From NCBI GenBank assembly GCA_017547975.1, contig JAFYNU010000268.1, forward strand, positions 1 through 6,764: a stretch of DNA of 6,764 bases. Reading direction: 5' to 3'. Under the pieces are notes generated by a model. The model saw only the letters and a program-made list of their open reading frames with translations. It searched no databases and had not been told where the DNA came from. Source of the stretch: Clostridia bacterium. Lineage in GTDB: Bacteria; Bacillota; Clostridia; Oscillospirales; QAMX01. This document shows positions 1-5,889 of this stretch, in pieces (the stretch's first letter is position 1; every line of letters starts with the position of its first letter). The translations under genes were made by a program, and so were the position numbers.

Positions 1-1
1 C

Positions 2-70
2 CTCCGCCGCTTTTTCGACCACGCCACGCCCCGTTTGCGGGAGGCGGCAAGAAGACTGGGCGGAAGATAA
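2..70 (+). CDS. 3' end of an unidentified gene
   Basis: Frame 2 is open from the window edge and ends at TAA (68-70), giving the 22-residue tail LRRFFDHATPRLREAARRLG-GR. The tail is arginine-rich and looks like an amphipathic C-terminal helix. A hairpin terminator starts about 2 bases after the stop, which is what one expects behind a real plus-strand gene. Frames 1 and 3 run on into or through the terminator and are less likely. The tail is too short to assign a family or function. Confidence 0.45.
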   Translation, partial: LRRFFDHATPRLREAARRLGGR

Positions 71-71
71 T

Positions 72-106
72 AAAAAAACGCTGAACCGGTCGGTTCAGCG
101 TTTTTT
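72..106. terminator. bidirectional intrinsic terminator
   Basis: The arms CGCTGAACCG (79-88) and CGGTTCAGCG (91-100) are perfectly complementary; the innermost pair cannot form, leaving a stable 9-bp stem with a 4-nt loop. Seven A residues lie on the left (72-78) and six T residues on the right (101-106), so each direction of transcription ends in a U-tract. It lies between the presumed plus-strand gene and the minus-strand beta-galactosidase, and can serve both. Confidence 0.9.
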
Positions 107-115
107 GTCAGAATG

Positions 116-1870
116 TTATCCCAAATCGGGGGTATCGGTAAAGGTGATGGCGGTGCGGTCGGCGGAATCGGTTTCGAAGACGACGATTTCGTTGTCCCCT
201 TCCCTGAGCATGGGGGCGGGGCAGTAGAGGGTCTTCTGGGGGCCTGCATCGTTATAATAGCGGCCCAGGTTGAAGCCGTTGACCATGACGCAGCCGTGGT
301 GGAAGCCGTCCAGCCGGATGAAGGTATCCGAGGGGGTTCCCTCCACGTGGAGGTTGCCCCGCAGGAAGGTGGGTTCGGTGACGCATCCGTCGGAGGGGCC
401 GTAGCTGACCCCCGAAAGGTCGGTCATTTCCAGGGGGTACATATCCCAGGAGTAGTGATTCCGCTGACCCAGGCGGATGCCGGTCATGCCCTTACGGTCC
501 CCCATTTCGGGGCCGTAGTTGACCCGGCCCATGTTTTCCACAAGGATGTCTAATTTCACCGATTCCCCGGCGGGAATATCAAACTTGATCTCGTCTGCCC
601 GGTGGGAGCGCTCGATGAGCCCCTTGACCTCCCCGTCCAGGTAGACGGTGGCCCGGTCGTGGACGCAGTCGTAGGCCAGGGAAACACCGCTGACAGGCCC
701 CTTTACGGTGGTGGAGTAGAGGGTGAAGCCGTAGCTTTGGCCGATGGCCTCCATGAATTTGGGGGCGGCGGTGTGTACCGGGGCGGAAATGCTGCCCAGG
801 GTGGCAAGCAGGGGGGCTTTTTCGGTCAGGGCGACTTCGCCGTAGGCTTTCTTGACCGAGTTTTTGGCGGTGATGGGGGGAAGCTCACCGAAGAATTCCT
901 CGATGACCTTCCGCACCGCGAAGTAGGCGGGGGTCATGTCCCCGGCTTCGCTCAGGAGGGCGTTGTAGTCGTAGCTTGTGATGGTGGGCTCGTATTTACC
1001 TCCGTGGTTGGCCCCGTTCATGAAGCCGAAGTTGGTGCCCCCGTGGACCATATAGAAGTTTAGGGAAGCCCCGGCCTCCAGCATATCCCGGAAGAGCCCC
1101 GCAAGTTCGTCGGCCTCCCGGACGTGGTGCTCCTCGTACCAATGGTCAAACCAGCCGCACCAGTATTCGCCGCACATCAGGGGCTGTCCGTCCCGGAATT
1201 TTTTCAGCAGGTCGAAGTTTTCCACCGGGTGGGAGCCGAAGTTTGCTACACACAGGTATTCCGGCAGGGTGCCCCCCGAAAGCATCCAGTCGTTGGTGCC
1301 GTCGGAGGTGAACAGGGTGCAGTCCACCCCGCATTCCTTGTAAATATCCACCACGGCGTTGAGGTATTCCTTGTCGTCCCCGTAGGAGCCGTATTCATTT
1401 TCAATCTGTACCATGATGATGTTGCCCCCGTGGGTGGCCAGGCGGGCGGAGGTCAGATGGTCAAACAGGGCATGGTAGTAGCGGCGCACCTTGGAAAGAT
1501 AGGTTTCGTCAAGGCAACGGATGGGCATCCCCTCGTAGGAAAGGAGCCAGGCGGGAAGGCCGCCGAATTCCCACTCACTGCAAATGTAGGGGCCGGGACG
1601 CAGGATTACGTTCAATCCCAGCTTTTTGGCTTCATCCACGTAGGATGCCAGGTCCAGCATGCCGGAAAAGTCGAATTCTCCCTCCCGGGGCTCGTGCAGG
1701 TTCCAGCAGGTGTAGGTTTCCACCGTGTTGAAGCCGCATTCCTTCAGCTTGGTGAGCCGGTCCACCCAGTATTCCCGGGGAATGCGGAAATAGTGCATGG
1801 CACCCGACAGGATGGTGTAGGGCTTGCCGTCCATCAAAAAGGTCTTGTCGTTATAGGTCAGAATTCCCAT
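116..1870 (-). CDS. GH35 beta-galactosidase, intracellular
   Basis: A 584-residue glycoside hydrolase family 35 enzyme predicted to release terminal beta-galactose from oligosaccharides by a retaining mechanism. The N-terminal TIM barrel covers roughly residues 8-320. The acid/base is E159 in QIENEYGS (155-162) and the nucleophile is E235 in CGEYWCGWFDHW (233-244). The motifs RPGPYICSEWEFGGLPAWL (91-109) and YMVHGGTNFGF (273-283) are typical of GH35. The C-terminal part should form the family's beta-sandwich domains. There is no signal peptide, so the enzyme should act on sugars already imported. Its length matches the compact bacterial BgaC-type enzymes (about 580-600 residues), several of which prefer beta-1,3-linked galactose; that preference is an inference here. 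The ATG at 1870 follows an AAAGGA site (1881-1886 region) about 9 nt upstream. It is a single gene with its own promoter, and no transporter or regulator lies beside it. Confidence 0.95.
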   Translation of the reverse strand: MGILTYNDKTFLMDGKPYTILSGAMHYFRIPREYWVDRLTKLKECGFNTVETYTCWNLHEPREGEFDFSGMLDLASYVDEAKKLGLNVILRPGPYICSEWEFGGLPAWLLSYEGMPIRCLDETYLSKVRRYYHALFDHLTSARLATHGGNIIMVQIENEYGSYGDDKEYLNAVVDIYKECGVDCTLFTSDGTNDWMLSGGTLPEYLCVANFGSHPVENFDLLKKFRDGQPLMCGEYWCGWFDHWYEEHHVREADELAGLFRDMLEAGASLNFYMVHGGTNFGFMNGANHGGKYEPTITSYDYNALLSEAGDMTPAYFAVRKVIEEFFGELPPITAKNSVKKAYGEVALTEKAPLLATLGSISAPVHTAAPKFMEAIGQSYGFTLYSTTVKGPVSGVSLAYDCVHDRATVYLDGEVKGLIERSHRADEIKFDIPAGESVKLDILVENMGRVNYGPEMGDRKGMTGIRLGQRNHYSWDMYPLEMTDLSGVSYGPSDGCVTEPTFLRGNLHVEGTPSDTFIRLDGFHHGCVMVNGFNLGRYYNDAGPQKTLYCPAPMLREGDNEIVVFETDSADRTAITFTDTPDLG

Positions 1871-1906
1871 GGTCGTTTTTCCTTTGTTTTTTGTTGTGAT
1901 GAATCC

Positions 1907-1935
1907 AGTTTACCACAAAAAGAGGGAGGATTCAA
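1907..1935 (-). promoter_or_regulatory. sigma-A-type promoter of the beta-galactosidase
   Basis: Read on the minus strand, TTGAAT (1930-1935) is followed by a 17-nt spacer and TAAACT (1907-1912), with TGG directly before the -10 (extended -10). Transcription would begin near 1900, leaving a leader of about 30 nt that contains the ribosome binding site. The promoter is divergent from that of the mntA/hepT pair. Confidence 0.7.
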
Positions 1936-1976
1936 GATAAAAATGAAAAGGGAATAAAGTTTCGACTCAAAAATGC

Positions 1977-2004
1977 TTGAATAACGTGAGGTTTGTGGTA
2001 TAAT
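1977..2004 (+). promoter_or_regulatory. sigma-A-type promoter of the mntA/hepT operon
   Basis: TTGAAT (1977-1982), a 16-nt spacer and a perfect TATAAT (1999-2004) preceded by TGG, an extended -10. The start point would fall near 2011, about 37 nt before the mntA start. The strength of the -10 suggests good basal expression; toxin-antitoxin promoters of this kind are often autoregulated, but no operator is obvious here. Confidence 0.75.
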
Positions 2005-2047
2005 AAAAATGAAGTAAAGCAAAATGGGGAAAAGGAGGGAGAAAAGA

Positions 2048-2350
2048 ATGGATAAGATTTACACCATTGAGGAAATTAGGTCCATTGTGGCTCCTATTGC
2101 GGCGGCCCATGCGGTGGAGCGTATCTATCTTTTCGGCTCCTATGCCCGGGGAGAGGCTACCGCAACCAGCGACGTTGATCTGCGGGTGGACCGTGGGAAA
2201 ATCAAGGGATTGATTGCACTTGGAGCCCTCTATGCCGATTTGGAAGACGGTCTTGGAAAGTCGTTGGACCTTCTTACTACTGGGAGCCTGGACCAGAGCT
2301 TCCTCCAACAGATCAAGGATGAGGAGGTCTTACTCTATGGAGTATCCTGA
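2048..2350 (+). CDS. mntA: MntA-like minimal nucleotidyltransferase antitoxin
   Basis: A 100-residue MNT-type (DNA polymerase beta-like) nucleotidyltransferase. The GSX10DXD active site is complete: G30-S31, then D42 and D44 in GSYARGEATATSDVDL (30-45), with a third acidic residue probably D74 in KSLDLL. In the characterised MntA/HepT system this enzyme transfers AMP from ATP onto a tyrosine of the HEPN toxin and so inactivates it. The ATG at 2048 is preferred over an in-frame ATG at 2024 because AAAGGAGGG (2031-2039) sits 8-9 nt before it; the earlier ATG would place this site inside the gene. The last 14 bases overlap the hepT start, which suggests translational coupling and a balanced ratio. 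Related stand-alone MNT proteins can have other roles, but the HEPN partner makes the antitoxin role the best reading. Confidence 0.9.
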   Translation: MDKIYTIEEIRSIVAPIAAAHAVERIYLFGSYARGEATATSDVDLRVDRGKIKGLIALGALYADLEDGLGKSLDLLTTGSLDQSFLQQIKDEEVLLYGVS

Positions 2351-2684
2351 AAGAGACCGGCAGATTCTGGACCAAATTCTGCGTTACTGCCATGAAATTG
2401 ATCTGGCTCATGGGGAATATGGGCAAAGCTACGTGAAATTCTGTGAAAGCTCAACCTATCGCAATGCGGTGGCCATGTGCTTACTGCAAATTGGCGAATT
2501 GGTCAACAAGCTATCGGATGATTTCAAGGGGAAGTACAACGAAATTCCCTGGAGGGCAATCAAGGGTATGCGAAACGTGGTTGCACACGAGTACGGTAGT
2601 ATTGACGTGGAAATTGTTTGGGAAACGGCGGAAGACGGAATAAGAGAATTGAAGGAATTTTGCCGCGAATATCTGGAAAAGTGA
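2337..2684 (+). CDS. hepT: HepT-like HEPN ribonuclease toxin (DUF86)
   Basis: A 115-residue, mainly helical HEPN protein of the HepT/DUF86 family. The catalytic RX4HXY motif is intact as R79-NVVA-H84-E-Y86, within the family-typical stretch IPWRAIKGMRNVVAHEYG (70-87). R and H are the expected RNase residues, and Y86 corresponds to the tyrosine that MntA AMPylates in characterised pairs. HepT proteins cut RNA (tRNA or mRNA, depending on the study) and stop growth when not modified; the target here is unknown. The ATG at 2337 lies 9 nt after GAGGAGG (2321-2327), inside the end of mntA. Longer in-frame starts would read mntA codons in the wrong frame and are rejected. The gene ends 6 bases before a terminator. 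Base composition is near 45-50% GC, against 60-70% in the adjacent phosphatase gene. Confidence 0.9.
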   Translation: MEYPERDRQILDQILRYCHEIDLAHGEYGQSYVKFCESSTYRNAVAMCLLQIGELVNKLSDDFKGKYNEIPWRAIKGMRNVVAHEYGSIDVEIVWETAEDGIRELKEFCREYLEK

Positions 2685-2690
2685 AACAAC

Positions 2691-2726
2691 AAACTGCCTG
2701 TGCAGAAACGCACAGGCAGTTTTTTT
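2691..2726 (+). terminator. intrinsic terminator after hepT
   Basis: The arms ACTGCCTGTGC (2693-2703) and GCACAGGCAGT (2710-2720) form an 11-bp stem, extendable by A-T pairs, with the loop AGAAAC and a run of seven T residues (2720-2726). It ends the mntA/hepT transcript. In the minus direction the same hairpin follows the phosphatase stop, but its U-tract is broken (TTTGTTGTTT), so it may serve that operon less efficiently. Confidence 0.9.
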
Positions 2727-2729
2727 GCT

Positions 2730-3512
2730 TCAATATGGCAGGTCGTGCTTCAAAATCTTCTCAAGGAGCCAGTCGTAAACGGCGGGGTTGCCGCAAAGCA
2801 GGGAGGCGGAGGAAAAGATGGGAAGGGGAGAGCCCTTCATGTCGCTGATTTTGCCGCCGGCTTCGGTGAGGATGAGCTTGCCCGCGCCGAAGTCCCAGGG
2901 AGCCAGGCTTGGCTCAAAAAAGCCGTCGGCCCGGCCGGCGGCCACCGCAATCAGGTCGATGGCGGCACTGCCGGTGCGGCGCAGGTCGGCCACGGTGGCA
3001 AACAGGTCCTGAAGCAGCCCGAAGGTGTGGGGAGCGTGCTCCCGGTGGTAGGGGGCGGTGCCGAAATGCACCAGGGCTTCCTCCACCGGACGGTTGGACA
3101 CCCGGATGGGATCCCCGTTGCAGGTGGCGCCCCTGCCGGCCTCGGCGTAATAAAACTCCCGCAGGTAGGGCTGCAGAATCAGACCCGCCTGGGTTTCGCC
3201 GCCTTCGCACAGGGCGATGGAGATGGCGCTGGATTTCATGCCGTGAAGAAAGTTTGTGGTGCCGTCAATGGGGTCCACGATCCAGCAGAGCCTGCCGGGG
3301 GTGTGGGTTTCGGTGTCCTCCTCCCCAATGAAGGTGGCTTCGGGAAGCAGAGCAGACAACCGCTCTTCCAGAAAGCGCTGGACCCGAAGGTCGTATTCGG
3401 TGACAAAATTGGCGTTGCCCGGCTTGGTGATCAAAACCTCCGGACGATCGGCGGAAAGCAGGATTTCACCCGCTTCCCAGGCGATCTTCGCCAGGGATTC
3501 TTGTATATTCAT
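2730..3512 (-). CDS. inositol monophosphatase-family phosphatase
   Basis: A 260-residue Mg2+-dependent phosphatase of the IMPase/SuhB/FBPase-like superfamily, expected to hydrolyse a small phosphomonoester such as inositol-1-phosphate or another sugar phosphate. The metal-site motifs are complete: E64 in FIGEED (61-66), D80 and D83 in WIVDPIDGTTNFLHG (77-91), and D207 in PWDFGAGKLILTEAGG (205-220). The conserved RRTGSAAIDL (178-187) is also present. Length is normal for the family (about 260). The ATG at 3512 was chosen because an upstream in-frame ATG (3587) would overlap the preceding gene by over 60 bases and adds an N-terminus unlike the family. This ATG lies 8 nt after the stop of the isomerase gene, with GGAAGGA at 3527-3533 as a somewhat distant ribosome site. 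The substrate cannot be read from the sequence; pairing with a sugar isomerase points to carbohydrate or polyol metabolism. Confidence 0.9.
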   Translation of the reverse strand: MNIQESLAKIAWEAGEILLSADRPEVLITKPGNANFVTEYDLRVQRFLEERLSALLPEATFIGEEDTETHTPGRLCWIVDPIDGTTNFLHGMKSSAISIALCEGGETQAGLILQPYLREFYYAEAGRGATCNGDPIRVSNRPVEEALVHFGTAPYHREHAPHTFGLLQDLFATVADLRRTGSAAIDLIAVAAGRADGFFEPSLAPWDFGAGKLILTEAGGKISDMKGSPLPIFSSASLLCGNPAVYDWLLEKILKHDLPY

Positions 3513-3520
3513 GGAATGGT

Positions 3521-4315
3521 TTACAGTCCTTCCGCCAGGGCCAGCATCTTCTTGCAGACGATGGGGGTCTCTTCGGTGTGACCGCACTCGAATACCACGT
3601 AACCCTCGTAGCCTGCCTTGGCAATGGCCTCGAATACCTTGCGGTAGTTGATTTCGCCGGTGCCGGGTTCATTGCGGCCGGGGTTGTCGCCCACGTGAAT
3701 GTGGCCGATCAGATCGATGTGGTTCACAATGTTGCGGATGACGTTGCCTTCGCTGATCTGCTGATGATATACGTCGAAGAGGATCTTCACTTCGGGACGG
3801 TCCACTTCCCGGATGATTTCGGCGGTTTCGGCGGTGGTGACCAGGAAGTAGCCCGCATGGTTCACCAGGATGTTCAGGGGTTCCAGAACAATTTCCACAC
3901 CGGAGCCCTTGACCACGTCGGCCCCAAGCTTCAGGGCTTTGACCACCATGTCGTGCTGGTAGCCACGGGAGACGTCGCTTCTTTCGTTGCCGGTGGTGAC
4001 CACGATCTTGGTTACGTTCAGGGCTTTGGCGGCTTCCAGGGTCTCGCCCAGGGCATCCACGAAGGCCTGGTGGGCGTCCGCCCAGACGATGCCGTGGGTG
4101 TTGGCGATCAGGGCCTGCTTTTCGGGATCCTTCGACTGGATCAGGATGGCCGAAATGGTGGTCCCGGTTTCCTTCAGGGCGGCGGCAGTGGCAGAAAGAT
4201 CCATATCCTTCCAGGAAAGGATCTCCAGGGCGTCGAAGCCGTTGGCTTTTGCGGCACGGACTTTTTCGGGGGCGGCACCTTCAAACCAGCCGCCACAGGC
4301 AGAGAGGGTAAACAT
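3521..4315 (-). CDS. hydroxypyruvate isomerase-like TIM barrel enzyme
   Basis: A 264-residue xylose-isomerase-like TIM barrel protein (AP endonuclease family 2 fold), closest in motif to the hydroxypyruvate isomerase (Hyi, COG3622) group. The stretch EPLN (145-148), GYFLVTT (155-161), LFDVYHQQ (179-186) and GHIHVGDNPGRNEPGTGEIN-Y (204-224) follows the Hyi pattern. Likely metal ligands are E145, D181, H207 and E243 (in VFECG). Members interconvert small hydroxy-keto and aldehyde compounds or epimerise keto sugars, and annotation by similarity often misnames the substrate. No glyoxylate genes (gcl, glxR) are adjacent, so hydroxypyruvate itself is doubtful. The ATG at 4315 has AAAGGA (4324-4329) 8 nt upstream; a longer start at 4384 would lie on the promoter -10 and is rejected. 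It is the first gene of an operon with the phosphatase. Confidence 0.88.
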   Translation of the reverse strand: MFTLSACGGWFEGAAPEKVRAAKANGFDALEILSWKDMDLSATAAALKETGTTISAILIQSKDPEKQALIANTHGIVWADAHQAFVDALGETLEAAKALNVTKIVVTTGNERSDVSRGYQHDMVVKALKLGADVVKGSGVEIVLEPLNILVNHAGYFLVTTAETAEIIREVDRPEVKILFDVYHQQISEGNVIRNIVNHIDLIGHIHVGDNPGRNEPGTGEINYRKVFEAIAKAGYEGYVVFECGHTEETPIVCKKMLALAEGL

Positions 4316-4348
4316 AGGCAAATTCCTTTCGTGTATTTCATTTTTACG

Positions 4349-4365
4349 GCAGGGAAAGTCCCTGC
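4349..4365 (-). repeat. short perfect inverted repeat in the isomerase leader
   Basis: GCAGGGA (4349-4355) and TCCCTGC (4359-4365) are exact complements with a 3-nt centre. It lies about 10-26 nt downstream of the predicted start of transcription (near 4376). It could be an operator just after the promoter or a stem in the mRNA leader. No U-tract follows on the minus strand, so it is not a terminator. Confidence 0.6.
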
Positions 4366-4382
4366 TCTTCTTGGATGGGTTC

Positions 4383-4411
4383 ATTATACAATACTTTTTT
4401 CCCGATTACAA
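4383..4411 (-). promoter_or_regulatory. sigma-A-type promoter of the isomerase/phosphatase operon
   Basis: On the minus strand TTGTAA (4406-4411), a 17-nt spacer and a perfect TATAAT (4383-4388). The leader would be about 60 nt and contains the hairpin at 4349-4365 and the ribosome site at 4324-4329. Confidence 0.75.
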
Positions 4412-4421
4412 GAGCGAAATC

Positions 4422-4443
4422 ACAGTATGCAATTACATACTGT
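4422..4443. promoter_or_regulatory. 22-bp inverted repeat, candidate operator
   Basis: ACAGTATG (4422-4429) and CATACTGT (4436-4443) are perfect inverse complements around the 6-nt centre CAATTA. The size and two-fold symmetry fit a binding site for a dimeric regulator of the GntR or LacI/TetR kind. It sits just upstream of the -35 of the isomerase promoter (centre near -57) and about 165 bases before the hydrolase promoter, so control of the isomerase operon is more likely. No regulator gene is visible in the window. Confidence 0.5.
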
Positions 4444-4607
4444 ATAATCATTACCCTCCGGCGAAATGGAAAAAATTACCGAAAAAACCCCCTTTGTACC
4501 CGGCATAAAAAAGAAGAAAAGTCGAACAAACAAAAGAACAAATGTTTCTGAAAAATGGTGATATCTTGTGGGTATAAAAATTTTTTTCACAATATGTGGG
4601 TGAGGGG

Positions 4608-4636
4608 TTGACCGACCACCATAACCATGGTATAAT
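4608..4636 (+). promoter_or_regulatory. strong sigma-A-type promoter of the hydrolase operon
   Basis: TTGACC (4608-4613), a 17-nt spacer and a perfect TATAAT (4631-4636) preceded by TGG (extended -10). It is the closest to consensus in the window. The 8-bp palindrome ACCATGGT (4624-4631) lies across the spacer end. Transcription should begin near 4643, leaving a leader of about 135 nt before the first gene. Confidence 0.85.
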
Positions 4637-4777
4637 AGTAGAAAGGTGTTTCTGTCGGCTTTTGCGGCTGAAAAAACCTTGGGAAAGGGCTCTTTTGAAG
4701 CACTTTCGGTGTCGTTTTGCAAGGACATTCGCAAAAATTACATTTGGTAATATTAAATCGGGGCAAAAAGAGAAAGA

Positions 4778-5674
4778 ATGAGAGAAACCAACTACCAACC
4801 GCATAAATTAAGTCCAAAAGCGAAAAAACTGATCTTCGGGTTGATTATCATTCTGTTGCTCACCGTCTTCGGCGGATACGAGCTGGTGCTGGTTCCCATG
4901 GACGAGACGGCTCCGGCCCAGGAGGATTCCCTACGGGTGGCTTTCCTGGATGTGGGGCAGGGGGATTCCATCCTGCTATGTATGCCCAACGGGGACTTTG
5001 CCCTGGTGGATGCGGGCGAAAATGACTACGGCGAGGCGGTGACTCAAAAGCTCCGGAGCTACGGTGTGAATCGCCTGTCTTTTGCGGTGGGTACCCACCC
5101 CCATTCCGACCACATTGGCGGGCTGGACGTGGTGCTTTCCCGGGTGAAAACCGACGTGATCTACATGCCCGATTTCGGCGCCAGTACCAAAACCTACACC
5201 GATCTTTTGGATGTGATCGAGGAGGGGGACATCCCCGCCGAGATTCCCGAAACCGGGGACGTGATTTACCGGGAAGACGGGGTATGTGTGACGGTGCTTT
5301 ATAACGGGGACGGGGCGGAGGATGCCAACAACGCCTCCATTGTCCTAAGGGTGACCTACGGCAATGATGCCCTTCTCCTCACCGGCGACGCCGAAACTCC
5401 GGTGGAAAAACAACTGCTGAATGCGGGGGAAGACCTCTCCGCAAATCTATATAAATTCGGCCACCACGGTTCCTCCACCTCCAATTCGGAGGCGTTTCTG
5501 GAAGCGGTGGAGCCCGAAATCGGCGTAGTCTCCTGCGGCAAGGATAACGACTACGGACACCCCCACCGGGAAATCCGGCAACGGGTGAAAAAATACGGTA
5601 TCGCCCTCTACCGCACCGATGAAATGGGGGACATCCTCTTTGCAAGCGAGGGGACAGGATGGGAAACCAGATAA
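4778..5674 (+). CDS. membrane-anchored ComEC-like MBL-fold hydrolase
   Basis: A 298-residue protein with a short basic cytoplasmic N-terminus, one transmembrane segment (about residues 18-39) and an extracytoplasmic metallo-beta-lactamase fold. The fold is of the type found at the end of ComEC/Rec2. Visible family motifs are LDVGQGDS (57-64), LVDAG (76-80), the metal motif THPHSDHIGG (106-115; H107, H109, D111, H112), NNASIVL (184-190), LLTGDAE (200-206), FGHHGS (227-232) and CGKDNDYGHPH (253-263). It lacks the channel domain of full ComEC, so it is not a DNA-uptake pore. Related stand-alone proteins are thought to be surface nucleases or phosphodiesterases; activity here is inferred. The ATG at 4778 is the only sensible start for the anchor, but only weak purine-rich sequence (AAGAGAAAG) precedes it. 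The end overlaps the DUF3006 gene by 16 bases. Confidence 0.92.
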   Translation: MRETNYQPHKLSPKAKKLIFGLIIILLLTVFGGYELVLVPMDETAPAQEDSLRVAFLDVGQGDSILLCMPNGDFALVDAGENDYGEAVTQKLRSYGVNRLSFAVGTHPHSDHIGGLDVVLSRVKTDVIYMPDFGASTKTYTDLLDVIEEGDIPAEIPETGDVIYREDGVCVTVLYNGDGAEDANNASIVLRVTYGNDALLLTGDAETPVEKQLLNAGEDLSANLYKFGHHGSSTSNSEAFLEAVEPEIGVVSCGKDNDYGHPHREIRQRVKKYGIALYRTDEMGDILFASEGTGWETR

Positions 5675-5889
5675 ACTACGCCGTGGTTGACCGGGTGGTG
5701 GGAACCATTGCAGTGCTCGTTTTCGACAACGGACTGCGGCTGACGGCCCCGGCATCCGGACTTTCGGAGGGGGACGTGGTCGTCTGGGAAGAGGGGATCT
5801 GCCGGGTGGACCGGGAGGAAACCCTTCGCCGCCGGGAAAGAATGGACGACCGAAGAAGACGAATTTTCAAACGAAGAAAGCTTGACTAA
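5659..5889 (+). CDS. small DUF3006-family protein
   Basis: A 76-residue protein matching the DUF3006 pattern: an N-terminal beta-rich half (YAVVDRVVGTIAVLVFDNGL, residues 7-26, then a second strand pair ending GDVVVWEEGICRVD) and a charged helical tail. The tail (about 52-76) is very arginine-rich (RRRERMDDRRRRIFKRRK), which could bind nucleic acid or a membrane face. No signal peptide or membrane segment is present, so it should stay in the cytoplasm. The function of the family is unknown; it is often found beside or fused to ComEC-like MBL proteins, as here. The ATG at 5659 lies inside the end of the hydrolase gene, 5 nt after GAGGGG (5648-5653), so the two are probably translationally coupled. 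Confidence 0.85.
   Translation: MGNQINYAVVDRVVGTIAVLVFDNGLRLTAPASGLSEGDVVVWEEGICRVDREETLRRRERMDDRRRRIFKRRKLD

Larger units (their letters stand above)
4316..4777. other. divergent intergenic region with two promoters
   Basis: This 462-base stretch is AT-rich compared with the genes on either side. It holds the leader and promoter of the isomerase/phosphatase operon (left), an 8+8 bp inverted repeat, an AT-rich stretch of about 165 bases (4444-4607) in which no gene or motif was recognised, and the promoter plus long leader of the hydrolase operon (right). Open frames that cross it on the minus strand run over both promoters and lack family features, so they are not called. Confidence 0.8.

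Noticed and set aside
1897..1916. Imperfect palindrome over the galactosidase -10 as a CcpA (cre) site
   Set aside because: TGGTAAACTGGATTCATCA is only partly symmetric and lacks the central CG of cre sites; the similarity is within chance for AT-rich DNA.
113..1957. Plus-strand open frames of 146, 153 and 277 codons across the galactosidase gene
   Set aside because: They are antisense shadows of the GC-rich GH35 gene. They carry low-complexity Gly/Val/His-rich translations, have no family motifs, and the minus-strand gene is complete with catalytic residues.
2700..3581. 293-codon plus-strand open frame opposite the phosphatase gene
   Set aside because: It starts inside the hepT terminator and its translation has no recognisable motifs, whereas the minus strand encodes a full IMPase-family protein.
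3578..4447. 289-codon plus-strand open frame opposite the isomerase gene
   Set aside because: It is a long antisense shadow that runs through the isomerase promoter; all TIM-barrel motifs are on the minus strand.
4596..4781. 61-codon plus-strand frame ending at the hydrolase start, as a leader peptide
   Set aside because: Its start lies upstream of the predicted -35 box, so the mapped promoter would not transcribe it, and its ribosome site is poor.
4420..4817. Minus-strand frames of 76 to 117 codons in the divergent intergenic region
   Set aside because: They cover the hydrolase promoter and its start codon, are Phe-rich as expected from reading A/T-rich DNA, and show no ribosome site or family feature.
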